From contig CM068551.1 in NCBI GenBank assembly GCA_035048495.1, positions 11,285,248 through 11,349,247 on the forward strand: a stretch of 64,000 nucleotides of DNA, in the 5' to 3' direction. Source of the DNA: Euptelea pleiosperma. Its lineage: Eukaryota > Streptophyta > Magnoliopsida > Ranunculales > Eupteleaceae. The translations under genes were made by a program, and so were the position numbers. The notes under the pieces were generated by a model. It was given only the letters and a program-made list of their open reading frames with translations. It did no database searches and was not told the origin of the DNA. Shown one piece after another: positions 20,728 to 31,567 of the stretch; the first letter of the stretch is position 1; the number at the start of each line of letters is the position of its first letter.

Positions 20728-22611
20728 TTTGTGAAGGGTTTTTTTTCTTTTCTAGAGAGAGAGAGAGAGAGAGGGCCAAATGCTTGGAAGTACTACTGCA
20801 ACCACACAAAGAATCATCGTACGGGTGCAAAGGATCGAGTGCTTTATCTAACGTATCTTGGCCTGTGCAAACAACTCGATCCTACAGGACCGTTTGATCG
20901 TTGAGATACTATCTTGTGTTCTTGATAGCATTTTTTTTTTTCCTGTTTTGGTTTTGAGTAGGAAGATGGGAGAAATCTAGTCTGCATATGTTTAAAGACT
21001 TACAAGTATGTAAACACTCGTATCCACCGTTGAATGCTCATTGAAAAACATGTTTTTAATTTATATCAACCGTTGAATGCTCATTACAAGTATGTAAATA
21101 TGGGTCCCCATTTTATGCCCTAACGATGATGCCAAGTGTTCATCGGCCTTCTGCATGATCACTACAGATCAGATGGTTTACCTTGATATAAGTGAGAAAA
21201 GAAATAAATCATAATAACTTTTAGTGAGGAATTATAGCCCATAATAACACGTGGGATGCATGCTGGGACCTACCCTTCGATGGGCCTCCACTAAGGTGAT
21301 CTGGGTCGTTCAAAATTCAACCAGATTTGATGACTTTAAGCAATCTATATTTTTGTTTATATATTTAGTTATCGGTTATCATTTTGACCGTACAAATGGA
21401 ATATGACAGATTGGACGATCATGCCGTTTTGATCACCATGACTTTCACAGGGAATTATCCTAGATGATCTGATGAGGAAGAGATCAGAGAGGTGTGAGCA
21501 AATGATCCTATGGTTGTGTACATGTACAATTATTATACGATCCTCACCATGTGTATATGTGATATGAGCTACTCGTTGTCCACCGTTCTTTTCAGCTCGA
21601 TGGGGATTTGAGCGATTGTCCGATGATTACACATGTAGGGTGGATAAGGGGTAGTCACAAGGATCACACGTGGCTTAAGGGATAGATCAAATGGCCCCAT
21701 AAATGTTTGGTCACAGACTTAAAAAATCAGTCTGATGGGTGATTTGAAGCTGTTAAATATGAGCATTTTTTAAATTACGGGCTTCATGAGCAGGCCCATG
21801 GTGATCAAAAATTGGGTTCCAAGGCCATGTTGAAAAAAAATGCTCAAATCCAATGGCTAGGAATCACTTGTCAGACTGATTTTTGGTGTGTTGGTTCACC
21901 AAAGGTGGGCCGAACATTTAACGTCTCTTTACGAAAATGCCCTACTCATTTGGATAGGCGTTTGGCAACACAAAAATAAGTAACTTACTGACTTTTATAA
22001 GCCATAAAGTTAAAAAGTTAGTTTGAATGTCTTTCATAATTTAACTTTTGAAAAGTTAAAAACTAACTTAAAACTGAAGATAAAATTTTTAGCCTTCAAC
22101 TTCTAAGAGAATTATGTACTTCTCAGAAATTAGAAGGCCTCTTAACGCTTTCAATTCCTATGACTTTTTTGGAGGTAAAAAATCAACTAGTAACTTCTAC
22201 TACAAGTAGAAGTGCTTTTACTCGAAATTATTCAATACCCGAAAGGTTTTCAGAATAGTTTGTCGGAGTGCTGGGACCAAAAGCCACCCTCTACAGGCAA
22301 GTTTCACCCTATCCACGTGGTGACATCAAATGGTGGTTTATAAGATGGATGGCTTGGATTTATCGAATGGGATTTCCACATGACAACGTGTATCATATCG
22401 ATAGAATCAATGGATCATATATCATATTAGGAATTATCCAAAACTGAGCCAATAGCTTATCGGGTTCACGATTCGACGACCATGATCCGATTTGATAAAC
22501 AATCGGAGCTTATTGGATCGGATTGAGGGGACTTAACATTGAGTTGATTTGATCATCTGTTAAAATAGATTTTTAGAAAACATACATTCTTTTTTTTGGC
22601 AATAATATATG

Positions 22612-23713
22612 TTGGGAATTTTGACATACCCCCATGTTATTTTGAAAATTTGACATACCCCTCACAATGACTTGGTCCACTGTCATTTGACCAGTGTTGA
22701 CCCGAGTTGACTACGTACCAAATTTTGTATTGAATGACAGAAATGCCCTTGTCTTCAAGTTTGGAACAATGGTTTGGGCCAAAACCCAAACCCCAAATCG
22801 AATGACTGTAGTGGAGGACCAGCCAAGAGACTCCAATGGGCTAGCCGTCCATCACCGGAGACCAACCCACCGGAGTCTTATGGCTGGCCGACCACAACTC
22901 CGGCAACACTTTAAAACTCAAGGTAAAAAATAAAAAATAAAAACACAAAACATGTGAATTTATTTCTAAAAATTTCATTAACAAAAATGAAAAACAAGAA
23001 TAAGAGCAATTTATATTTTAAGCTTTTGAGATATGAATTTTGGAATGATGGGTTCTTTCAATTTTAAAAAGAAATCGCATTCCTTCATGAGTTTTATCTA
23101 TTTTTATGGGGTTTTATTTTTCAATCTTTGCTTAAATGGCTGGAGTGCGCAGGAGCGCACTGGAGTTTTCGGAGCTGGGGAGTCTTTTTTTGTTTTGGCG
23201 ATAATCACTTCTGGGACGGTGAATGCCAGGTTCCACCACAAGAAAGTGGAAGGTCTCAGTTCGCCGGTTATCCCCTCCTCTCGATGATGGCTAGTTCGGT
23301 GAAGCAAATGAGCTTCCTAAGGGGTAAAGCGGATGGGTGCCTCAGCCCACTCCTTCGACTGATTGTTCGCATCGGATCTCAGGTTCTCTATCTTGACTGG
23401 GAAGAGGGGGGAGGCTCTTGCGGAATTCATAAAAAACAAACAAAAAATCTCAGGTTTACCAACATGGGTTTTTACTTTTGTTTTTAATCTCCTTTTTCAT
23501 GTTTGATTTGGGGTTTGGCCCAAACCCAAACCCTTGTTCTAAGGTTGAAGACAAGGGCACTTTCGTCCGTTAATACAAACTTTGGCAGTGAACTCAGGTC
23601 AACACTTGTCAAATGACAATGGACCGAGTCATGGGTGGTATGTCAGCTTTTTCAAATCTTGGGGGGTATGTCAAATTTTAAAAATAAGATGGGGGCTTAT
23701 GTCAAAAATTCCC
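22612..23713. mobile_element. Mutator-like element with GC-rich cargo, unit A
   Basis: About 100 bp at the left end (gggaattttgacataccccc, then tggtccactgtcatttgac) recurs inverted at the right end (gtcaaatgacaatggaccga, then gtcaaaaattccc). TAATATATG at 22603-22611 and TAATATATT at 23714-23722 look like a 9-bp target duplication. No transposase is present. The interior (22800-22910 and 23130-23420) is clearly more GC-rich than its surroundings and may be captured gene sequence, as in Pack-MULEs. Confidence 0.75.
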
Positions 23714-23924
23714 TAATATATTATATTGAGTATTTTAATAACACCCCACCTGAAATTTGAAAGTAATTTGTAATACCCCCTTGTACTTTCAAACTTTAGG
23801 ATTACCCCCCTTGACCTAGTTTAACAGTGGTGACTTTAGTTAAAATAGACTTGAATCACACATCGTTATATTGAAGTTCCCTTGATATGTATAAAAGAGA
23901 CCTGGGGGGGGGGGGGCGGGCGCG

Positions 23925-25130
23925 GGTTATTGAAGCCCGTGACAGCCAATGAATCTTAGAATGTACCCGAATGCTTTTTTTCGCTTTTGTAATACAAATT
24001 TAAAATAAATTCTTAAAAACACTCACATGTAAGTGGCAAAAAGCACTCTAGGTATGTGCCGAGAACGCATCAATTGGTTGTCATGGGCTTCGATGACAGG
24101 CCACCGTCATCAAAGTTTTACTCGGTTCATCACATATTAAGGGTAGGCCAGGGCCGTCTCGATGCAAGTTGAGTCTTAATGCGAAAACTCCATAAGAGGC
24201 CTTTTTATATTTAATATATTAATATATATGGTATTAATTAAAAATTTTAACTATTTATAATTATATATAGTAGAAAATCTTATTTAACAACTGTTCATGA
24301 TAATCAAAAGCTACGGAAAGAATTTAGATGCAGAGGACTCCCGCAGTCCCGTTTTGCAGTCCATATAGAGGACTCTTGCAGCCTACTTAGATCAATTTTT
24401 GGGCCTAATGACTGCGCAGATGTTCAGCCCACCTATTAGTGGATAAACACACTAAAAATCAGCTTAATTGGTGATTATTAACCATTGGATTTACTTCTAA
24501 AAAATGCTTGAATCCAATGACATGTTATTGAAGCCCGTGACAGCCAATGAGTTCTTAGAATGTACCCGAATGCTTCTTTTTGCTTTTATAATACAAAATT
24601 AAAAAAATTCTTAAAAACACTCACATGTAAGTGGCAAAAAGCACTCTGGGTATGTGCCGAGAACTCATTAATTGGTTGACATGGGCTTCGATGACAGGCC
24701 ACCGTCATCAAAGTTTTACTCAGTTCATCACATATTAAGGGTAGGCCAGGGCCATCTCGATGCAAGTTGAGTTTTAAGGCGAAAACTCCATAAGAGGCCT
24801 TTTTATATTTAATATATATATGGTATTAATTAAAAATTTTAACTATTTATAATTATATATAGTAGAAAATCTTATTTAACAACTGTTCATGATAATCAAA
24901 AGCTACGGAAAGAATTTAGATGCAGAGCACTCCCGCAGTCCCGTTTTGCAGTCCATATAGAGGACTCTTGCAGCCTACTTAGATCAATTTTGGGGCCTAA
25001 TGACTACGCAGATGTTCAGCCCACCTATTGGTGGATAAGCACACTAAAAATCAGCTCAATTGGTGATTATTAACCATTGGATTTACTTCTAAAAAAATGC
25101 TTGAATCCAATGGCTAGAATCAATCCTAAA
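23925..25130 (+). repeat. Two 0.6-kb tandem repeats, unit A
   Basis: Units begin ttattgaagcccgtgacag at 23925 and at 24523; both continue with cgatgacaggccaccgtcat and gatgcagaggactcccgcag/gatgcagagcactcccgcag. Each unit includes the MITE-type core ggcctaatgactgcgcagat. No coding sequence. Confidence 0.85.
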
Positions 25131-25479
25131 AAGTACGTACTAAAATCTATTGCTAGAGATAACAAATCAGGTTAATTTTTTGTTAGGATATCCAACAAGG
25201 GGGGGTTAAACATCCATGTGGTTAGTGGGCTAGGGCCTTCTCTGACCTGGTACTATGGGGGGCCTTCTCTCACCAGGGGCCTAAGGTCGCCTTATTGACC
25301 TTATGGTAGAGACGGCCCTAGGGTAGGCAAGCAACTTTTGTATTAGTTTACCTTGCAAAATAGTTTCACACATCATATTCTTCTAATGTAAAATTTATCA
25401 AAAACCAGAAAAAATGTGTAAGCTTCCTTAAGTAATAAACAAGTAGATTCTTGCTTACCAAAAAAAAGTAAGTAAATTC

Positions 25480-25900
25480 TTGAATACTATTAAGTTAATT
25501 AAAACAAAAAGTTTAGAGTCGAATAATCCGACCGATAACCTGACAAAAGTATGTGCAATTGAGGCCATTGACCATTGGATTCAAGAGATCCATGCAGTTA
25601 TTGTCTCGTGGATTGTTTTTTTTAAGGTGAAGTCCTCACAGAAAAAGAAACCGCAAAAGGTGATTGGAAACACAGGATTAGAAAAGGAATTGCAGACACA
25701 AGAGTAGCATTAAAGAGACATGCAAACAAGGTGTAGGATTAGAAAAGGAATTGCAGACACAAGAGTAGCATTAAAGAGACATGCAAACAAGGTGTCGGAA
25801 CGACTACACATTGGTGGAGAGAAAAGAAAACAAGAAGGATAACCAACACGTGTTTCGCATATACACACATATTTCACGACACACATCTAATCCTCGGAGC
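25480..25900. other. End of unit A, no gene seen
   Basis: A 75-codon frame at 25480-25707 has no recognisable motif and I do not call it a gene. The junction with unit B is at 25892-25900 (cctcggagc). Confidence 0.5.
25675..25796 (+). repeat. 61-bp tandem duplication private to unit A
   Basis: The block starting ggattagaaaaggaattg occurs at 25675 and 25736 with the same sequence. Unit B has a single copy near 36332. Confidence 0.95.
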
Positions 25901-26188
25901 GTTAAGGGCCACCTTAACCCCAATTATTCTTAATAGTGGAGAAAAAGCAACTATAGTTAAGGGCCACCTTAACTCTAGGACAGGTGACGCACAGGTGGTG
26001 CTTAACTATAAGTGCCAGGACACCATAGATCAAAATGTGCCAAGATTAAAATTTTTATGTCCAAGACCTTAAGAAGGAATTAGGTCACAAGCGAGAATCG
26101 AGAGGATGGTGAATTCCCCCTTTTGCTATAGGTTTAAAGGGTATTTTTGAAAGAGAAAATGTTAATCAACTTTCAAAGTTGAGGGAAC

Positions 26189-26324
26189 CATGGTTTTAAA
26201 AACAGCCGTTTAAACGGTTTTAAATCCGTTTAATTTCCATTTTTCATTTTTGCCCCCGGCCGTTTCAATCCGTTTTAACGCCCCCATTCCGTTTAACCTT
26301 TAAAACGGCCTCCTTTAAACATTG
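26189..26324. mobile_element. hAT-type MITE in unit B
   Basis: Counterpart of 19640-19837 with the same ends and the same flanking GAGGGAAC/GATGGAAC, but shorter: an AT-rich internal block is missing and an extra taaaacggcc is present near the right end. Confidence 0.8.
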
Positions 26325-26369
26325 GATGGAACACTTGCCCACCCTCACCCCCAATTTTCCACTGCTGGC

Positions 26370-26653
26370 CACGTGGCATACTCTATGAGACCAATAATCG
26401 TATGCATGTTTGGCCCATCCTTAGGTGGACTTACAAGAAGCCGTTAGATGAGGAAAGAGATTTGACTGGGCATTTGATCGCTATCTTTCAAAACGATATA
26501 AAAGAGGACCGTTCCATATTGATCCAACATGTTGTCCTCTTCTCCTTCTCTCTATTTCTTGCATTCTCTCTCCTTTCTCTCCCCCCAGTCCCCCACGTTC
26601 TTGTATAACAGTCTCTTGATTTCTCTCTGAAAACCTATTCAAGAATCAAAGCC
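26370..26653 (+). promoter_or_regulatory. Promoter-like region of chimeric gene B
   Basis: Same organisation as copy A: CACGTG at 26370-26375, TATAAAAG at 26497-26504, pyrimidine-rich leader, ATG at 26654 in the context gccATGG. Confidence 0.6.
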
Positions 26654-27210
26654 ATGGAAAAAGAAAGGTATAGCAAGAGAAAGAAGCGTGATGGTTCCTC
26701 AAGCAGTGAAGAATTTGACGACGATCGACTTGATCTTTCCTTATCTCCTCCTTCGACAAGACCCTTCAAACCTCCTCCTCCACCCCCACCACAATCACTA
26801 TTTCCACCACCATCTTTTCTTCTATCTACTTGCTTCTGTTTCTGGTTTGCATATATGTTGCTGCTGGTTTCGCACATTCGTGGGGTCCATTGGGTTGGTT
26901 GATTGCAAGCGAAATCTTTCCATTAGAGACCAGAAGCGCTGGTTTTTTCTTAGCATTTAGTACAAACATGCTTTGCAGCTTCGTCATCGCTCAAGTATTT
27001 CTTACAATCTTATGTCGCTTGCGATCGGGAATATTCTTCTTCTTCGTTGGCTGGCTCGTGGTGATGTTCTTTTGTGCCATTTCATATTTGCCTGAAACAA
27101 AGGGTGAAAAAGCATGGAAGAAGCACTGGTACTGGAAGAAGAATTTCAAGGGTGATGTTAAAGCTGATTCCAGGGTCATAGTTGCTGAACAAGAGATAAC
27201 AGAGCTTTAA
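26654..27210 (+). pseudogene. Chimeric EAR-like / sugar transporter gene, copy B
   Basis: Duplicate of 20171-20727. The 82-residue first frame is identical in both copies. The transporter part differs at four residues: here it reads FVIAQVFLT where copy A has FFIAQVFHT, and WKKNF and RVIV where copy A has WKENF and RVKV. FVIAQVFLT is the usual STP wording, so copy B keeps the older state at those two sites. It has the same frame break between the N-terminal part and the transporter part. Both copies are followed by a GA repeat after the transporter stop. Confidence 0.75.
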
Positions 27211-28790
27211 TTTGTGAAGGTTTTTTTTCTTTTCTAGAGAGAGAGAGAGAGAGAGGGCCAAATGCTTTGAAGTACTACTGCAACCACACCAAGAATCATC
27301 GTACGGGTGCAAAGGATCGAGTGCTTTATCTAACGTATCTTGGCCTGTGCAAACAACTCGATCCTACAGGACCGTTTGATCGTTGAGATACTATCTTGTG
27401 TTCTTGATAGCATTTTTTTTTTCCTGTTCTGGTTTTGAGTAGGAAGATGGGAGAAATCTAGTCTGCATATGTTTAAATACTTACAAGTATGTAAACATTC
27501 GTATCCACCGTTGAATGCTCATTGAAAAACATGTTTTTAATTTATATCAACCGTTGAATGCTCATTACAAGTATGTAAATATGGGTCCCCATTTTATGCC
27601 CTAATGATGATGCCAAGTGTTCATCGGCCTTCTGCATGATCACTACAGATCAGATGGTTTACCTTGATATAAGTGAGAAAAGAAATAAATCATAATAACT
27701 TTTAGTGAGGAATTATAGCCCATAATAACACGTGGGATGCATGCTGGGACCTACCCTTCGATGGGCCTCCACTAAGGTGATCTGGGTCGTTCAAAATTCA
27801 ACCAGATTTGATGACTTTAAGCAATCTATATTTTTGTTTATACTGGTAGGTGCACACGTGCGTTGCACATGGAGAGTTAGAGTTGGACTGAGGATATGAA
27901 CATTAATGAATTTTATAAAAGGGCCGAGAGTAAATATTAGAGAGAAGGCCGGAATCTCTTTTTCATTTTTAATAGTGTGAATATTAGAAATCAAAAGTTT
28001 TTCCCTTTTTAGATGCCGGTTGCTTGATGATGAGTTATTTGTTTGCTTGATTGTAGGAGAAGATCACCTCGATAGAAAGATGTTGATCTATTTAATGTAA
28101 TTGATGGAAAAAGGAGAGTATGTAAAATTTGAATTGGAAATTAATCAAAGAGGTCCCCACCCTTGAAGTGGTTTCTTTTCCTATTCTTATTCTTTTTGAA
28201 GCGGCGATGATGCGCCAATGATCGTGTGCCACATATACCTATGTTACTTTTTAAAATGCTTTTTTAAGAAAACCAAAATCCTAAAATATAGGAATATGTG
28301 GCGTGTGATCATTGGACGCATGATCGCGGCTTCAAAATTGTTTTACAAATTGAAGTAGATTGAAACATGTTGAAGGAGAAAAATAGGTAAAAATACATTC
28401 AAAAGCACTGATGTTGCCACCAACAAAGAAATGAAAAATGAATCAATCTTTGGTCATGCCGTGCTGGCCATGTATTGTTCAGCTGCGGCATTAAATAATG
28501 ACATGTGGATATGAGTGTACGGCCATGTAGAGTTGGTTGTTATGTACCCTCCTTTAGTGGGAGGTAGTGGGTTCAATCCCACCCTGGTCAGCTTTCCAGT
28601 TGAGGCAGTAGAAATCACGACTGGTAAAATATACGCACCATATGCCTTCTACCATCTTTCTGAAGCACTTCCTATAGATCCAAACTCTAGAACGTACACA
28701 TGGCTGATCAATTTATACCATTCAATTGGATGAACTCCCTTAACTGGGCCCATGGGTAGGGGTGCAACTCGGTAACAAGTGCTCAAATCC

Positions 28791-29197
28791 GGAAAAATTT
28801 TAGATGCAAAAGGACTTTGGATGCAGTCCATGCAGAGGGGTCTCGTGGCCCTACATGGCTCATTTTTTGGGGCCTACTAACCACATGGATTTTTACCCCA
28901 CCCCTTGGTGGATATGCACACCAAAAATCAGTCTCATTGATTTTCTCTAGCCATAGATTATAGCACTTTTTAAGGATTGATTAAAGCCATTGGATTCAAG
29001 CATGTTTTTTTGCGTTTTGTTGGGCACTTAATCTAGCGGCTAGAAATTATCAACCAAGTTCAATTTTGGTATGAATATTCACCAAGGTGTGGGGTAACAT
29101 CCATGCGGTTAGTGGGCCCCAAAAATTGAGTGATGTAGGGCCACGAGACCTCTCTGCATCGATTGGATCCAAAGTCCTCTGCATCTAAAATTTTTCC
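28791..29197. mobile_element. Mutator-type foldback MITE, 407 bp
   Basis: Starts GGAAAAATTTTAGATGCA and ends tgcatctaaaatttttcc. Flanks CTCAAATCC (28782-28790) and ATCAAATCC (29198-29206) form a 9-bp duplication with one mismatch. Inside, ggcctactaaccacatgga and its inverted partner form long arms. The core is related to the MITE at 49022-49424 although the tips differ. Confidence 0.85.
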
Positions 29198-29354
29198 ATC
29201 AAATCCAACCTGAAAAAATCGCCAATCACGATAATTTTTGGTGTAGATGAACCAAGATGTGGGCCAAACATCCATGGGTCAACTGACCTGAAACAGTTTT
29301 CCACGTGGGATTTTGATACAGAATCCTCCCATTCCCAACTTGCTTTAGAAAAAA

Positions 29355-29692
29355 GTTTGAAGAATGAAAAGACTTCATAATGGTTCTAAGATACAAGGAT
29401 TGTGAGAAATAATGTTTTAACTACGTAAATTATAGCTCAGAAAAAGGACAGTGGCGCATGGTGCAGAGCACTGCACCACCTCACACTACAGTCAGCAAGG
29501 GGTGGATCCAATTGGACAACCAGGATGGAAGTTTGAAGAACGTAAAGACTTCAAAAGGGTTCTAAGATACAAATATGGTGAGAAATAAAGGGTTTTAGCA
29601 ACCTAAATTATAGCGCCAAGAGGAAAGACAGTATGGCACATGGTGCACTGCACCACCTCAGGGGTGGTCCAATTGGACTACCTGGATGAAAC
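29355..29692 (+). repeat. 176-bp tandem duplication in the Helitron
   Basis: gtttgaagaa followed by gacttca and ggttctaagatacaa occurs at 29355 and again at 29531; both copies continue to gcactgcaccacctca. Diverged copies, non-coding. Confidence 0.85.
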
Positions 29693-29699
29693 GATGTGT

Positions 29700-31240
29700 A
29701 TGCAAATGGTGGGGGAACGATGGGGCAGTGGCATATAGAATGGCAGTGTGGCACACCACTCTGGGCATTCATGCCAAAAAAAAGACCATGATGAATTTTT
29801 CAGTGGATGTAATTACCTTGGAGGATGACACTTGGAACCTTTTCCCTTCGAAAGGTTGATGAAGGTTTTCATAGAGTCAGATATCTAGAAGATAAAACCT
29901 CACAACCCATTTTGCCCTATAGATTCAGAATGAGATTCAATGCAAAAAATGAGATTGGTGTCATAAAGGGAAGAAGATGGAAGAAAGACAATTAGCGAGA
30001 AGATGAAACAACTTCAATGCAATTGAATATTTGTTTATTTCAAGAATTACAGTAATTACAACCTACCAAATATGAAATGTATGTGCAATAGATAACATGT
30101 ATCTTCATTCAAACCTCAGTGTTTTGATTTATTCTTGGAAGTAGCTTTCTTTTTCAACCATTTTAACCCTGTCCCACTCTCCTGTCATCAACAAAAGTAC
30201 ATCATAGATCACCCGTAAGTCCATATAACAGTAAAATTCGTCTTTCAATTATGACATATAGAATTAGAGTTCAATAATATTGACACCACCACATTAACCT
30301 TACCACTCAATTCAAAGCGAATATCTAAGTTTACTGTCCTTTAGATAGTAATACAGGTTTACCAGTGAGGAGCCATGTCCGTGGAGCAGATGCCTATTTT
30401 GTCAATTTTAGGTGTGAAGTCATGTATTGGTCCTTTTTTTATTTGTTCTTTATCTTTCCATCATTCTCCCTTAGTAGGGGTTTTAGTAACTGTAAATGTG
30501 ATTAAATAATAGATTTTGGATTTCTGGTCAGTTGAAAAATGAGACATCTCGACCCGAACGATACAATACAAGCCAAGACAAAGTGAGACAAACAGCCTAT
30601 GTATCAGTTCAGTATATTTGAGACTGAGAGTCTAGGCGAGACATTCTGTAACAAGAAGATACTTTGAACCATTATATAGTACAATTTAAGGGACGTGGGT
30701 AACGCCTAAACCTAAATTGACATTTTTTTTAAAATAATTTTTCCTACATGTTCCTAATGCAGCATTCAACTTGATTGGAGCATATTTTTGGATGATAAAA
30801 GTCAAACAAAAGATTTTTACAGAGAGCTAGCCGACTGTACTATGCCACTTATATGGAATTATATATACAAGAACTCAGCAATCCTAGGACCATATTATAC
30901 AATCTACAGGACTTTACACAACTTCACGACAGGATCATCTGCTGCTGCCTGCTCATTACTTGGATTGCATGAAAAACTCGTGACCATCTTTCAACTAATA
31001 TAGATCGAAGCCATATATGCTCTTACAGTTCTTCAATGATGACAACGGTCTCACATTAATCACGAAACAGCTGACAACCCCAATCCAATTCCTTGAGAAG
31101 ACTCTTCAACATGAAGCAACATTTCACAATTTCTTGATCTATATCCCCACATAACCAAAAGACAAGAAGTTTCAGGTGCACTACACCGATACGTTAGCTT
31201 TCGAGAACAATAAGAGAACACAAATAGCGAGCCATTGAAA
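29700..31240. other. Helitron interior without recognised genes
   Basis: Mixed AT-rich sequence. The part next to the captured exon (about 31060-31240) may be its intron. A 71-codon plus-strand frame at 30788-31003 has no recognised motif. Confidence 0.45.
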
Positions 31241-31246
31241 ACATAC

Positions 31247-31567
31247 CTGCCAGTAAGGAAGATGACGAATTTTCTGGCTAACAACAATTCATTGAACTCC
31301 ATAACCTATAAACCCCTCAACAGATCCGATAAATAAAATAACCGGAGTGGAAAGACAATCCAAAGCGAGACCAGCAAGAAGCCCAAAAGCCTTCCCAACG
31401 TCGGAGAGATTATTAAGCTCTAATTGAGTAAGGGCCATGAGAGATTTCAGAGAGTCAAAGTAATTCGAAAACGTGTAATTGTTTCTAGAGATGGCCTAAA
31501 CCCAAACTGCCGTCACAAACCCAAACCATTTTCCCGCTGGTGACGTCGGAGATACTAGAACTCCCAT
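31247..31567 (-). pseudogene. Captured first exon of NFD4/nodulin-like transporter
   Basis: On the minus strand an ATG at 31567 opens MGVLVSPTSPAGKWFGFVTAVWV, then, after one stop, AISRNNYTFSNYFDSLKSL, LTQLELNNLSDVGKAFGLL and TPVILFIGSVEGFIGYG. This is the N-terminal nodulin-like (major facilitator) domain of NFD4-type membrane proteins. After a second stop the reading VVSQKIRHLPYWQ ends at a good splice donor CAG|GTATGT (31241-31247). So the piece is exon 1 with its leader (to about 31735) and the start of its intron. Two in-frame stops, at the positions of usual Q and W codons, make it a pseudogene. It lies inside the Helitron-like insert, consistent with capture. Confidence 0.8.

Larger units (their letters stand above)
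19352..25900 (+). repeat. Segmental duplication unit A
   Basis: About 6.5 kb that recurs in the same order and orientation at 25901-36490. The match starts at the palindrome-like GTTAAGGGCCACCTTAAC and ends at cacatctaat. The units differ by scattered substitutions and a few indels, plus the Helitron-like insertion in unit B. Unit A has a private 61-bp duplication. Confidence 0.95.
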
